This document shows, in pieces, positions 19,000-28,193 of a stretch of DNA of 64,000 nt (positions are counted from its first letter, which is position 1; the number at the start of each line of letters is the position of its first letter). Source of the DNA: Sphingomonas sp. BAUL-RG-20F-R05-02 (GTDB taxonomy: Bacteria; Pseudomonadota; Alphaproteobacteria; Sphingomonadales; Sphingomonadaceae); assembly GCF_022662305.1 (NCBI RefSeq), contig NZ_JAKNQH010000002.1, positions 62,001-126,000 of the forward strand, in the 5' to 3' direction. The position numbers were made by a program, and so were the translations under genes. The notes below the pieces were generated by a model. The model searched no databases and was not told where the DNA came from. It was given only the letters and a program-made list of their open reading frames with translations.

Positions 19000-19805
19000 C
19001 CACCAGCACCGCCGATCCGCACGGCGCCCGCGACCACGCCCGCGCGATGGCCGGCACCCGAGTCGATGCCATGCCCGTCCTGCCCCCGGCCGCCGACGAC
19101 GCACCCGAAGGCGTGGTGTGGGAGGAGACGATCGCAGCGGGCGGCTATGCGTCTCGCCGGATCGCACGCGGCACGCGGCTGCGGCTGATCGACCTCGCCG
19201 GGGACGCCTGCGCCGCGATGCTGCTGTTCAACGCCGAGACCCCGACCGAGCGGCTCAACGTCGCCGATACGCTTAAGGTGCAGTGGAACGGCTATCTCGG
19301 CGCGGACCGGTTGCTGCTGTCCGACATGGGTCGGGTCATGATGACCATTCTGGAGGATGAGGCGGGCACGCACGACGCCTTTTGCGGCGCGTCCAACGAA
19401 GCTTCCAACGCGCGTACCTACGGCGAAGGCAAGAATTATGGCGCGCACCCGAATGCACGCGACCGCTTCATGCTTGGCGTGGCCAAGCACGGCCTCGGCC
19501 GCAAGGACGTCCACCCGTGCGTCACCTGGTTCAAGGGCGTGCGCATCGCGGAGGACGGCACCACCGAACCCGATCTCGGCCCGTTCGTGCCGGGTCGCGC
19601 GCTGCTGCTGCGTGCGGAGATGGAGCTGATCGTGGTGATCGCCAATTGCCCACACGTACTCGACGCACGGCCCGACTTCACCGTCACGCCGCTGCGCGCG
19701 ACCGCGTGGCGCGGCGTACCGGCGGCGGAGGATGACGCGATCCGCACCGCCACGCCCGAAGGGCTCCGTGCCTTTCTCAACACCGAAGACCTTTATCGGC
19801 GCTGA
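18996..19805 (+). CDS. Urea carboxylase-associated protein 1 (UAAP1), carboxyguanidine deiminase subunit
   Basis: One of two DUF1989-type proteins always paired next to urea/guanidine carboxylases. In guanidine-degrading bacteria the pair forms carboxyguanidine deiminase, which converts carboxyguanidine to allophanate and ammonia. The 269 residues include RGTRLRLIDLAGDACAAML, the conserved block HDAFCGASNEASNA and VHPCVTWFKGV with the Cys/His residues probably used for metal and catalysis. Starts at an ATG that overlaps the ATPase stop; UAAP2 begins 4 bp after its stop. The assignment to guanidine rather than urea use follows from the family literature, not from the sequence alone. Confidence 0.9.
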   Translation: MTTSTADPHGARDHARAMAGTRVDAMPVLPPAADDAPEGVVWEETIAAGGYASRRIARGTRLRLIDLAGDACAAMLLFNAETPTERLNVADTLKVQWNGYLGADRLLLSDMGRVMMTILEDEAGTHDAFCGASNEASNARTYGEGKNYGAHPNARDRFMLGVAKHGLGRKDVHPCVTWFKGVRIAEDGTTEPDLGPFVPGRALLLRAEMELIVVIANCPHVLDARPDFTVTPLRATAWRGVPAAEDDAIRTATPEGLRAFLNTEDLYRR

Positions 19806-19809
19806 AGAG

Positions 19810-20445
19810 ATGATGACCGACATGACCACATCCGACCTCCCCGGCACGATCCGCCATGACGAGACCGTGCCCGCCCGCGCGCCGTGGATGCACCGCGTGC
19901 AGGCCGGCGAAACGCTGCGCATCATCGATCTCGAAGGCAATCAGGCGGTCGATTTCCTGATGTACGCCGCCGCCGACGATGCCGAGCGCTACAGCGCGCA
20001 GGACACGATCGCCGCACAGCGCAACATTTTCCTGCGCGCGGGCGCGGTACTCCTGTCCAACGAAGGCCGGCCGATGATGACGATCACCGGCACCAATGTC
20101 GCCTATCACGATACGATCGGCGGCGCCTGTTCGTGTGAATCGAACACGCTGCGCTACGGCCATCACACCAAGGCGCAACATAGCTGCGTCGACAACTTCC
20201 TCGACGCCAACGTGCGCGCCGGTCGCGGCAAGCGCGACATGGTCTCGAACATCAACTTCTTCATGAACGTGCCGGTGGAGGCGGACGGCACGCTCGGTAT
20301 CGTCGACGGCATCTCCGCGCCCGGCCTGACGGTGGACCTGCGTGCCGAGATGGACGTGATGGTGGTCGTCTCCAACTGTCCGCAGATCAACAATCCCTGC
20401 AACGGCTTCAACCCGACGCCGGTGCGCATGCTGGTGGCGGCGTGA
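19810..20445 (+). CDS. Urea carboxylase-associated protein 2 (UAAP2), carboxyguanidine deiminase subunit
   Basis: Partner of UAAP1, 211 residues, same fold family. Matching blocks are GETLRIIDLEGNQAVDFLMY, HDTIGGACSCESNTLRYG, HSCVDNF and MVVVSNCPQINNPCNGFNP. The CSCESN and NCPQINNPC cysteines recall metal sites. Expected to act with UAAP1 as carboxyguanidine deiminase. The start is taken at ATG 19810 (a second ATG follows at 19813 and a third at 19822). Its stop codon overlaps the start region of the carboxylase gene. Confidence 0.9.
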   Translation: MMTDMTTSDLPGTIRHDETVPARAPWMHRVQAGETLRIIDLEGNQAVDFLMYAAADDAERYSAQDTIAAQRNIFLRAGAVLLSNEGRPMMTITGTNVAYHDTIGGACSCESNTLRYGHHTKAQHSCVDNFLDANVRAGRGKRDMVSNINFFMNVPVEADGTLGIVDGISAPGLTVDLRAEMDVMVVVSNCPQINNPCNGFNPTPVRMLVAA

Positions 20446-23400
20446 TGTTCGGCAAGGTCCTTATCGCCAATCGCGGCGCGATAGCGTGCCGCATCATCCG
20501 CACGCTGAAGGAGATGGGCGTCGGCTCGGTCGCGGTGTTCAGCGACGCCGATGCCGGCTCCGCGCACGTCGCGCAGGCTGACGAGGCGGTTCGCATCGGC
20601 CCGGCGCCGGCGGCGGAGAGCTACCTCAACGTCGATGCAATCCTGGCGGCGGCGGAGGCGACCGGCGCGGAGGCGATCCACCCGGGCTACGGCTTCCTGT
20701 CCGAGAACACCGCCTTCGCGGAGGCATGCGCCGCGCGCGGCATCGCCTTTATCGGACCGACGCCCGACAACATCCGCGCGTTCGGGCTGAAGCACACCGC
20801 GCGAGACCTCGCCGCCGCACAGGGCGTACCGCTCGCGCCCGGCACCGACCTGCTGCGCGATGAGGCGGCGGCGATCGAAGCGGCGGCGCGGATCGGCTAT
20901 CCGATAATCCTGAAGGCGACCGCCGGCGGCGGCGGCATCGGCATGAAGGTCTGCAACGACGAAGCCGATATCCGCGAGGGCTTCGCCACCGTCGCGCGGC
21001 TCGGCGCCGGCAATTTCGGCGATGGCGGCGTGTTCCTGGAGCGCTATGTCGCGCGCGCCCGCCATATCGAGGTGCAGGTGTTCGGCGACGGCGCTGGCCA
21101 TGTAGTCGCGCTCGGCGAACGCGACTGCTCGCTCCAGCGGCGCAATCAGAAGGTGGTCGAGGAGACCCCCGCCCCGCGGCTTTCCGCCGCCACACGTCAG
21201 GCGTTGATCGACGCCGCCGTTCGCCTCACCGCCGCCGCCAAGTACCAGTCGGCTGGCACGGTTGAGTTCCTTTACGACGCCGAGCGCGACGACTTCTTCT
21301 TCCTGGAGGTCAACACCCGGCTCCAGGTCGAGCATGGCGTGACCGAACAGGTGACCGGCGTCGACCTCGTCTCGTGGATGGTGCGGGGCGCGGCTGGGGA
21401 TTTCTCGTTCCTCGATGGCTTTGCCGCCGCGCCCGAAGGCGCCTCGATCCAGGTGCGCCTCTATGCGGAAGATCCCGCGCAGGATTACCGGCCAAGTTCG
21501 GGCAAGCTTGTCGGCGTATTGTTCCCCGATGGCCCACGCGTCGACAGCTGGATCGCCGCCGGCACCGAGGTTTCCGCATGGTACGATCCGATGCTGGCCA
21601 AGCTGATCGTCACCGCTCCGACCCGCGAGGCCGCGGTCACGGCCATGCAGGACGCGCTCGACAACACCGCGATCGCGGGGATCGAGACCAACCTCGACTG
21701 GCTGCGCACCGTCGTGCGCGCGCCCGCCTTCACCAGCGGACAGGTTTCGACCCGCGCGCTGGCGGACATTCCTTATACACCACGCTCGATCCGGGTGCTG
21801 GCGGGCGGCGCATCGACGACCGTGCAGGATTACCCCGGTCGGCTCGGCCTGTGGGATGTGGGCGTGCCGCCGTCCGGCCCGATGGATGCGTTGGCCTTCC
21901 GGCTCGGCAACCGGCTGATCGGCAACGACGAAGGCACCGCTGGCCTCGAGATCACCGCCGCCGGCCCGACCTTGCTGTTCAACACGGCCGCGCGCGTCTG
22001 CCTCACCGGTGCGGACTTCGCCGCGACGCTCGATGGTCAGCCCGTTCGCTGCTATGAACCGATCGAGATCGCCGCGGGCCAGACGCTCAAGATCGGCCGT
22101 GTCACCGGTGGCGGTATGCGCGGCTATATCTTGGTCGCCGGGGGTCTCGACGTGCCGCTGTTCCTCGGCAGCCGCAGCGCCTTCACGCTCGGTGAGTTCG
22201 GTGGCCATGCCGGGCGCGCGGTGATGACCGGCGATACGCTGCACCTCGCCCGTACCGCTCCGCCAGCGCCGTCCACGACGACGTTGGCCGCCGCCGACCA
22301 GCCCGCGATCACGCGCGAATGGACGCTCGCGGTGCTGTACGGTCCGCACGGCGCGCCGGATTTCTTCACGCCCGACGACATCGCCATGCTGCTCGAAACC
22401 GCGTGGAAGGTGCATTACAACTCCAACCGCACCGGCGTCCGCCTGCTCGGCCCCAAGCCGCAATGGGCGCGCAAGGATGGCGGCGAGGCCGGGCTGCATC
22501 CCTCCAACATCCACGACAACGCCTATGCGATTGGCGCGGTAGACTTCACCGGCGACATGCCGATCATCCTCGGGCCGGACGGGCCATCGCTTGGCGGCTT
22601 CGTCTGCCCGTTCGTGGTGGCGCAGGCCGATCTGTGGAAGGTCGGCCAGCTCGCGCCGGGCGACAGCGTGCGCTTCATGGCGATCGACAACCCGACGGCG
22701 GTGGCGGCGGAGCAGGCGCAGGACCAGCTCGTCGCAACCCTGACCGGTGCACCCGTGACCGCAGCAGGCGAAGACCTCGGCTCCCCAATCCTGCGCGCGA
22801 TCGCCGCACAGGGCGTGCGCCCGGCGGTGACCTACCGCCAGCAGGGCGACCGCAACCTGCTGGTCGAATACGGCCCGATCGTGCTCGATCTCGAACTGCG
22901 GCTGCGCGTCCATGCGCTGATGCTGGAAGTCGAGAAAGCGGCCCTCAGCGGCATCATCGACGTGACGCCGGGTATCCGTTCGCTCCAGATCCACTACGAC
23001 AGCCAGCAGCTCTCGCAGGCCGCGTTGCTCGATGCACTGGCGGCGGCGGAGGAGCGGCTTGGCGGCCTCGACGATTTCGAGATCACGTCGCGCGTAGTAC
23101 ACCTGCCGCTGTCGTGGAAAGACCCGGCGATCTACCAGACGATCGACAAGTACATGGAGGCGGTGCGCGACGACGCGCCGTGGTGCCCGGACAATATCGA
23201 GTTCATCCGCCGGGTGAACGGCCTCGACAGCATCGACGACGTACAGCGCATCGTATTTGACGCGGAATATCTGGTGATGGGCCTCGGCGACGTCTATCTG
23301 GGTGCGCCGGTGGCGACGCCGATCGATCCGCGTCACCGCCTCGTCACCACCAAATACAATCCGGCGCGCACCTGGACGCCACCCAACGTCGTCGGCATCG

Positions 23401-24050
23401 GCGGTGCGTATATGTGCATCTACGGCATGGAAGGCCCGGGCGGTTACCAGTTGTTCGGGCGCACCATCCAGGTGTGGAACGCGTGGCGGCAGACCGAGGC
23501 GTTCCGAGACGGCAAGCCGTGGCTGCTGCGCTTCTTCGATCGCGTGCGCTTCTTCCCGGTCAGCCACGAAGAACTGACCGAGTGGCGGCGCGATTTCCCG
23601 CTCGGCCGACGTGCAATCCGTATCGAGGAGGAGGTGTTCCGCCTCTCCGAATACCGCGCCTTCCTCGCCGAAAACGCAGAGTCGATCGCTGCGTTTCAGA
23701 CACAGCGTCAGGCGGCGTTTGACCATGAACGTGCCGAGTGGGAACGGAGCGGCGAGTTCGACCGCATCGCCGCCCTCACCGAAGAAGCCGACGGTGGTGC
23801 CGCCGCAGCGGAGATCGACCTGCCGGAAGGCTGCGAACTGGTTGAGGCGCCGTTCGGCGGCAGCCTGTGGAAACTGCTGGTCAGCGAAGGCGCAAGCGTA
23901 ACGGCCGGCGACACCATCGCGATTATCGAGGCGATGAAGATGGAATCACCGGTGACGAGCCCGGTGAGCGGCATCGTGCGGCGGATCTACGCGCAGGAAC
24001 GCCAGCCGCTCGCGCCGGGTGGCGCGATGCTTGCGGTGGAGGTGGCGTGA
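20445..24050 (+). CDS. Urea/guanidine carboxylase, biotin-dependent
   Basis: Large biotin-dependent carboxylase, 1201 residues, carboxylating urea to allophanate or guanidine to carboxyguanidine. Domains in order: biotin carboxylase with ATP-grasp (MFGKVLIANRGAIACRII at the start; ATP loop KATAGGGGIGM near 160; ERDCSLQRRNQKVVEE), KipA-like carboxyltransferase domain from about 450 (VLAGGASTTVQDYPGRLGLW), KipI-like domain from about 770, and a biotinyl domain with EAMKMES near 1163. ATG at 20445 shares bases with the UAAP2 stop; a GTG 3 bases earlier is possible. The stop overlaps the next start. With UAAP1/2 present, guanidine is the more likely substrate. Checking the substrate-site Asp/Asn that separates guanidine from urea carboxylases would settle it. 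Confidence 0.93.
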   Translation: MFGKVLIANRGAIACRIIRTLKEMGVGSVAVFSDADAGSAHVAQADEAVRIGPAPAAESYLNVDAILAAAEATGAEAIHPGYGFLSENTAFAEACAARGIAFIGPTPDNIRAFGLKHTARDLAAAQGVPLAPGTDLLRDEAAAIEAAARIGYPIILKATAGGGGIGMKVCNDEADIREGFATVARLGAGNFGDGGVFLERYVARARHIEVQVFGDGAGHVVALGERDCSLQRRNQKVVEETPAPRLSAATRQALIDAAVRLTAAAKYQSAGTVEFLYDAERDDFFFLEVNTRLQVEHGVTEQVTGVDLVSWMVRGAAGDFSFLDGFAAAPEGASIQVRLYAEDPAQDYRPSSGKLVGVLFPDGPRVDSWIAAGTEVSAWYDPMLAKLIVTAPTREAAVTAMQDALDNTAIAGIETNLDWLRTVVRAPAFTSGQVSTRALADIPYTPRSIRVLAGGASTTVQDYPGRLGLWDVGVPPSGPMDALAFRLGNRLIGNDEGTAGLEITAAGPTLLFNTAARVCLTGADFAATLDGQPVRCYEPIEIAAGQTLKIGRVTGGGMRGYILVAGGLDVPLFLGSRSAFTLGEFGGHAGRAVMTGDTLHLARTAPPAPSTTTLAAADQPAITREWTLAVLYGPHGAPDFFTPDDIAMLLETAWKVHYNSNRTGVRLLGPKPQWARKDGGEAGLHPSNIHDNAYAIGAVDFTGDMPIILGPDGPSLGGFVCPFVVAQADLWKVGQLAPGDSVRFMAIDNPTAVAAEQAQDQLVATLTGAPVTAAGEDLGSPILRAIAAQGVRPAVTYRQQGDRNLLVEYGPIVLDLELRLRVHALMLEVEKAALSGIIDVTPGIRSLQIHYDSQQLSQAALLDALAAAEERLGGLDDFEITSRVVHLPLSWKDPAIYQTIDKYMEAVRDDAPWCPDNIEFIRRVNGLDSIDDVQRIVFDAEYLVMGLGDVYLGAPVATPIDPRHRLVTTKYNPARTWTPPNVVGIGGAYMCIYGMEGPGGYQLFGRTIQVWNAWRQTEAFRDGKPWLLRFFDRVRFFPVSHEELTEWRRDFPLGRRAIRIEEEVFRLSEYRAFLAENAESIAAFQTQRQAAFDHERAEWERSGEFDRIAALTEEADGGAAAAEIDLPEGCELVEAPFGGSLWKLLVSEGASVTAGDTIAIIEAMKMESPVTSPVSGIVRRIYAQERQPLAPGGAMLAVEVA

Positions 24051-25834
24051 TGGACCTGCCGTTCGACGCCACCGCGATTGCCGCCGCCGTCTCGTCGCGC
24101 GAAACCAGCGCCGTAGCCGTCGCGCGCGAGGCGCTTGCCCGCATCCGCGACTATGCAGCCATACAGCCTGCGGTGTGGATCACACGCCTCGCCGACGAGG
24201 TGGTGCTCGCAGCCGCCGCGCGGGTCGATGCGCGGATCGCGGCGGGCGAGGTGCTGCCGCTGGCGGGGGTCCCGTTTGCGATCAAGGACAATATCGACCT
24301 CGCCGATACGCCGACCACCGCCGCTTGCCCCAACTTTGCGTACACGCCCGCCACCTCCGCAGCGGTGGTGGAACGCCTGATTGCAGCCGGGGCGGTGGCG
24401 ATGGGCAAGACCAACCTCGACCAGTTCGCGACCGGGTTGAACGGCACGCGCAGCCCCTATGGCGCACCGGCCTGCGTGTTCAACCGCGCCTATGTCAGCG
24501 GCGGGTCGAGTTCGGGTTCTGCCGTCGCGGTGGCAGCCGGGCTGGTGGCGTTCGCGCTCGGAACCGATACGGCGGGATCGGGGCGCGTACCCGCTGCCTT
24601 CAACGGTCTGATCGGCATGAAGCCCACCAAGGGCCGCTGGAGCACCACCGGACTGGTGCCGGCGTGTCGTACGATCGACTGCATCACCGTGCTCACCCAG
24701 ACGATCGCCGACGCGCGCGCCGTCGATGCGGCCGTCGCCGGCTTCGACACCACCGATCCATATTCGCGACACCGCGAAGACCATCCGGCGCGCGGCGCGC
24801 GGATCGGCGTGCCCAAGCCCGATCAGCGCCTGTTCCTTGGCGATGCGGCGGCCGAGCGGCTGTACGATCAGGCACTGGCGACGCTGGGCACTGGTGGCGC
24901 CGATCTGGTCGAGATCGACATGACGCCGCTGCGCGAGGCGGCGATGCTGCTCTACGGTGGCCCATGGGTGGCGGAGCGTACCGCCGCCGCCCTCCCGCTG
25001 CTCGACGAACGGCCGGAGGCGATCGACCCGACCGTGCGCGCGATCATGGAAGACGGCCGCTCGGTGAGCGGTGTGGCGGTCTTCGAAGGGCAATATCGGC
25101 TGGCCGAACTCCAGCGCATCGCCGAAACCATGTGGCAGAACATCGACCTGCTCGCGCTGCCGACCACGCCGACGATCTACCGCATCGCCGAAATGCGGGC
25201 GGCACCGATCGCGCTAAACAGCAACCTCGGCCTCTACACCAACTTCGTCAATCTACTCGACATGGCCGCGCTCGCACTGCCCGCCGGCTGGCGCGACAAT
25301 GCCACCGGCTTCGGCATTACGCTGATCGCGCCGGCCTGGACCGACCACGCGCTGCTCGATGCGGGTGAAGCGTATCTCGCCGCGGCGGCCCTTCCCCCAC
25401 CACCTCCCCTGCACCTAGAGGAACCGTTTATGGACACCGTGAAGCTCGCCGTCGTCGGCGCCCATCTCGAAGGTATGCCGCTGCATTGGCAGTTGACCTC
25501 GCGCGAGGCGCGTCTCGTCGCCACGACCACGACCGCGTCGAACTACCGCCTGTACGCGATCGCCAATTCCACTCCGCCCAAGCCCGCACTGATCCATTCC
25601 GCAGACGGCGCCGCCATTGCGGTGGAGGTCTACGAACTCGACGTGGCGGCGTTCGGCAGCTTCGTCGTCGAAGTGCCCGCGCCGCTCGCGATCGGGTCGG
25701 TCACGCTTGCCGACGGCAGCGTCGTCAAGGGCTTCGTCGCCGAACCTCGCGCTACCGACGGCGCCGAGGATATCACCGCGCTTGGTGGCTGGCGCGCGTA
25801 TATCGCATCGCTTGCGCGGCCGGGCGGATCATGA
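24050..25834 (+). CDS. atzF: Allophanate hydrolase
   Basis: Splits allophanate to two ammonia and two CO2, the last step of the pathway. 594 residues: amidase-signature domain with the Lys of GVPFAIKDNID (near 78), the cis-Ser of SGGSSSGSA (near 155) and the Ser nucleophile of GTDTAGSGRVP (near 178), then a smaller C-terminal domain from about 463 (MDTVKLAVVGAHLEGMPLHW to ALGGWRAYI) found only in true allophanate hydrolases. It begins within the carboxylase stop (TGATG) and its own stop overlaps the kinase start (ATGA), so it is firmly in the operon. Confidence 0.94.
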   Translation: MDLPFDATAIAAAVSSRETSAVAVAREALARIRDYAAIQPAVWITRLADEVVLAAAARVDARIAAGEVLPLAGVPFAIKDNIDLADTPTTAACPNFAYTPATSAAVVERLIAAGAVAMGKTNLDQFATGLNGTRSPYGAPACVFNRAYVSGGSSSGSAVAVAAGLVAFALGTDTAGSGRVPAAFNGLIGMKPTKGRWSTTGLVPACRTIDCITVLTQTIADARAVDAAVAGFDTTDPYSRHREDHPARGARIGVPKPDQRLFLGDAAAERLYDQALATLGTGGADLVEIDMTPLREAAMLLYGGPWVAERTAAALPLLDERPEAIDPTVRAIMEDGRSVSGVAVFEGQYRLAELQRIAETMWQNIDLLALPTTPTIYRIAEMRAAPIALNSNLGLYTNFVNLLDMAALALPAGWRDNATGFGITLIAPAWTDHALLDAGEAYLAAAALPPPPPLHLEEPFMDTVKLAVVGAHLEGMPLHWQLTSREARLVATTTTASNYRLYAIANSTPPKPALIHSADGAAIAVEVYELDVAAFGSFVVEVPAPLAIGSVTLADGSVVKGFVAEPRATDGAEDITALGGWRAYIASLARPGGS

Positions 25835-27267
25835 TCGCCCGCGACGACAAGGATTGCGAACGTGCGCCGGACGTCGCCGAACTCCAGCGCGCGAAGGCCT
25901 CGGCCGAAGCGGCGAACGAGGCGAAGACCCGCTACCTTGTCGCGGTGAGCCACGAAATCCGCTCGCCGCTCAACGTCATCTACGGCTATGCGCAACTGCT
26001 GGAACGCGATGACACGATTTCCGGCGCGGAGGCAGGCACGATCATTCGCCGCTCCGCCGAACACGTCACCAATCTGGTCGAGGGGCTGCTGGAAATCTCG
26101 CGGATCGAGAGCGGCATGCTGACGATCCGGTCGGACGTGTTCGACGTGCGCAGCCTGCTCGGCCATGTCGTCGACATGTTTCGCAGCCAGGCCGCCGCCA
26201 AGGGTCTCGACTTCAAGCTGATCATCGAGGATCGACTGCCCGACTGCGTGAAGTCGGATGAGAAGCGGTTCCGGCAGATCCTCATCAATCTCGTATCGAA
26301 CGCGATCAAATACACGCAGACGGGCGGCATCACCATCACCGTGCGCTACCGTAGCCAGGTCGCCGACATCGCGGTCAGCGATACCGGCATCGGCATCGCC
26401 GCCGACGATCTGGACCGCGTGTTCGAGCCGTTCGATCGCGGCAGTTCGGCCGAGGCGCAGCGGCAACCCGGCATCGGGCTGGGGCTGGCGATCACCCGCG
26501 TCCTCGCCAGCGTGCTTGGCGGCGACATCGCCGTCACCAGCACGCCGGGTGTCGGCAGCGTCTTCCGGTTCCGGACGATGCTGCCCGCGCCCGCAAGCGC
26601 GGCGCGGTCGCCGGCGAAGGGTGGCCGGATTACCGGTTATCAGGGCGCGCGGCGTAGCGTGCTGGTGATCGACGACGACCCTGCGCAGCGCACGATCCTG
26701 CAATCGCTGCTAGGTCCGCTCGGCTTCGGCGTGCAGGTCGCGAGTGATGGGCCTGAGGGTATCGCACTTGCCGCAGCGGGTGCGCCGGACATCGTACTGC
26801 TCGACATCCAGATGCCCGGCATGAACGGGTGGGAGGCCGCGGCCCGGCTCCGCGCCGCGCATGGCCCGGGGCTGCGGATCGTGATGGTTTCCGCCGACGC
26901 GCATGAGTTTCGTGCCGGCGGTGACGGGCGCAGCAATCACGACGCCTTCGTCACCAAGCCCGTCGAGCTCGACGCGCTGGTGGCGGTGATCGGCACGCAG
27001 CTTGATCTTCGCTGGGAGGAAACCGAGGTCGCGGTTGTCGCGGACGCACCTGCACCCGCGCCCTCGGCGCCAGCGGACGCGGCGCCCTTCCTTCAGCAGT
27101 TGCGTGATCTGGCCGAAGTCGGGCACATTCGCGGCATGGAGAGTGCCCTAGCCGACCTGGAGCGCGCCGTTCCGGCTGCCGCTCAACTGGTGGCGTTACT
27201 ACGCCGGCACCTTGGCGACTTCGACCTGCGCGGCCTCGTGAAAACGATCGACGATGCCGCGCGCTGA
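25831..27267 (+). CDS. Soluble hybrid sensor histidine kinase without input domain
   Basis: A 478-residue cytosolic kinase. After only about 30 residues of helix comes the dimerisation/phosphoacceptor box VAVSHEIRSPLNVIYGY with His41, then the ATPase domain (INLVSNAIKYTQ, DTGIGIAADDLDRVFEPF, GIGLGLAI), a receiver domain with phosphoacceptor Asp near 325 (DIVLLDIQMPG) and a C-terminal helical region of about 80 residues of unknown kind. There is no PAS, GAF or membrane segment. The gene starts in an ATGA overlap with allophanate hydrolase and overlaps the next gene by 14 bp, so a two-component pair is built into the catabolic operon. What it senses is not visible. Confidence 0.9.
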   Translation: MIARDDKDCERAPDVAELQRAKASAEAANEAKTRYLVAVSHEIRSPLNVIYGYAQLLERDDTISGAEAGTIIRRSAEHVTNLVEGLLEISRIESGMLTIRSDVFDVRSLLGHVVDMFRSQAAAKGLDFKLIIEDRLPDCVKSDEKRFRQILINLVSNAIKYTQTGGITITVRYRSQVADIAVSDTGIGIAADDLDRVFEPFDRGSSAEAQRQPGIGLGLAITRVLASVLGGDIAVTSTPGVGSVFRFRTMLPAPASAARSPAKGGRITGYQGARRSVLVIDDDPAQRTILQSLLGPLGFGVQVASDGPEGIALAAAGAPDIVLLDIQMPGMNGWEAAARLRAAHGPGLRIVMVSADAHEFRAGGDGRSNHDAFVTKPVELDALVAVIGTQLDLRWEETEVAVVADAPAPAPSAPADAAPFLQQLRDLAEVGHIRGMESALADLERAVPAAAQLVALLRRHLGDFDLRGLVKTIDDAAR

Positions 27268-28183
27268 ACCCGCCGACACGACGCGGCCGGTGATCCTGGT
27301 CGTCGACGACGCGCCGGAGGCGCTGCGGTTCCTGACCAGCACGCTGGAGGGGGCCGGCATGACCGTGCTCATCGCGATCGACGGGCTCGCCGCGATTGCG
27401 CTGATGAAGAACGTCACGCCCGATCTCATCCTGATGGACGCGGTGATGCCGAACCTCGACGGGTTCGAGACAACGCAGCGGATCAAGGCCAGTCCGGCGC
27501 ACCAGCATCTGCCGATCATCTTCATGACCGGCCTGACCGAGTCCGAACATGTCGTGCGTGGGCTGAATGCCGGCGCGATTGATTTCGTCAGCAAGCCGAT
27601 CGTGATCGACGAGTTGCTGGCGCGCATTCGTGTCCACCTCGCCACCTCCCGCGTCGCGCACGGCAGCCAGCTCGCGCTCGACATGAGCGGGCGACCGGCG
27701 CTGGCGGTCGACGGCGCGGGCGAGCCGCACTGGCTGACCCCGGCCGCGAGCGAAATGCTGGAGCGGTTGTTTCCGGATTGGTGCGCCACGTCCGGTGGGC
27801 TACCCGATCCGTTTCTGGCCGCGCTGCGACGGTTGCAGGCGAGCGCACCGACGCCGGGCGCGCGTCTGGCGGTCGAAGTCGGTGAGCGCACGCTCGAAGC
27901 GGGTCTGCTGCGCTGCACCGCCGCCGGCCAATGGGTGTTCCGCCTGTCCGAACGTCACGAGGGCGAGGAGAAGCAACTGCTCGCCGCGCAGCACGGCCTC
28001 ACCTCGCGTGAGGCGGAGGTGCTGCTGTGGATCAGCCGCGGCAAGCAGAACCGCGAAGTCAGCGAAATCCTGCAGATCAGCCCGCGCACCGTGAACAAGC
28101 ATCTCGAGCAGATCTTCGAGAAGATGGGCGTGGAGAACCGCGCCTCCGCCACCGCGATCGCCGTCACGACGCTGGCGCGATGA
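27254..28183 (+). CDS. LuxR-type response regulator
   Basis: A 309-residue response regulator: receiver domain (VILVVDDAPEAL, phosphoacceptor Asp62 in LILMDAVMP, Lys in DFVSKPI), a middle segment of about 100 residues (from GRPALAVDGAGEP, possibly a small PAS-like domain) and a LuxR HTH at about 245-305 (LTSREAEVLLWISRGKQNRE, then ISPRTVNKHLEQIFEKMG). It overlaps the kinase gene by 14 bp and is its obvious partner. It probably feeds back on the carboxylase operon or on nitrogen metabolism; the target is not known. Confidence 0.9.
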   Translation: MPRAEPADTTRPVILVVDDAPEALRFLTSTLEGAGMTVLIAIDGLAAIALMKNVTPDLILMDAVMPNLDGFETTQRIKASPAHQHLPIIFMTGLTESEHVVRGLNAGAIDFVSKPIVIDELLARIRVHLATSRVAHGSQLALDMSGRPALAVDGAGEPHWLTPAASEMLERLFPDWCATSGGLPDPFLAALRRLQASAPTPGARLAVEVGERTLEAGLLRCTAAGQWVFRLSERHEGEEKQLLAAQHGLTSREAEVLLWISRGKQNREVSEILQISPRTVNKHLEQIFEKMGVENRASATAIAVTTLAR

Positions 28184-28193
28184 GGCAGCGCGG

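Noticed and set aside
20163..23726. A very long open frame on the reverse strand opposite the carboxylase gene
   Set aside because: It is the Arg/His/Gly-rich antisense shadow of a GC-rich gene; the forward frame has clear biotin carboxylase and biotinyl motifs.
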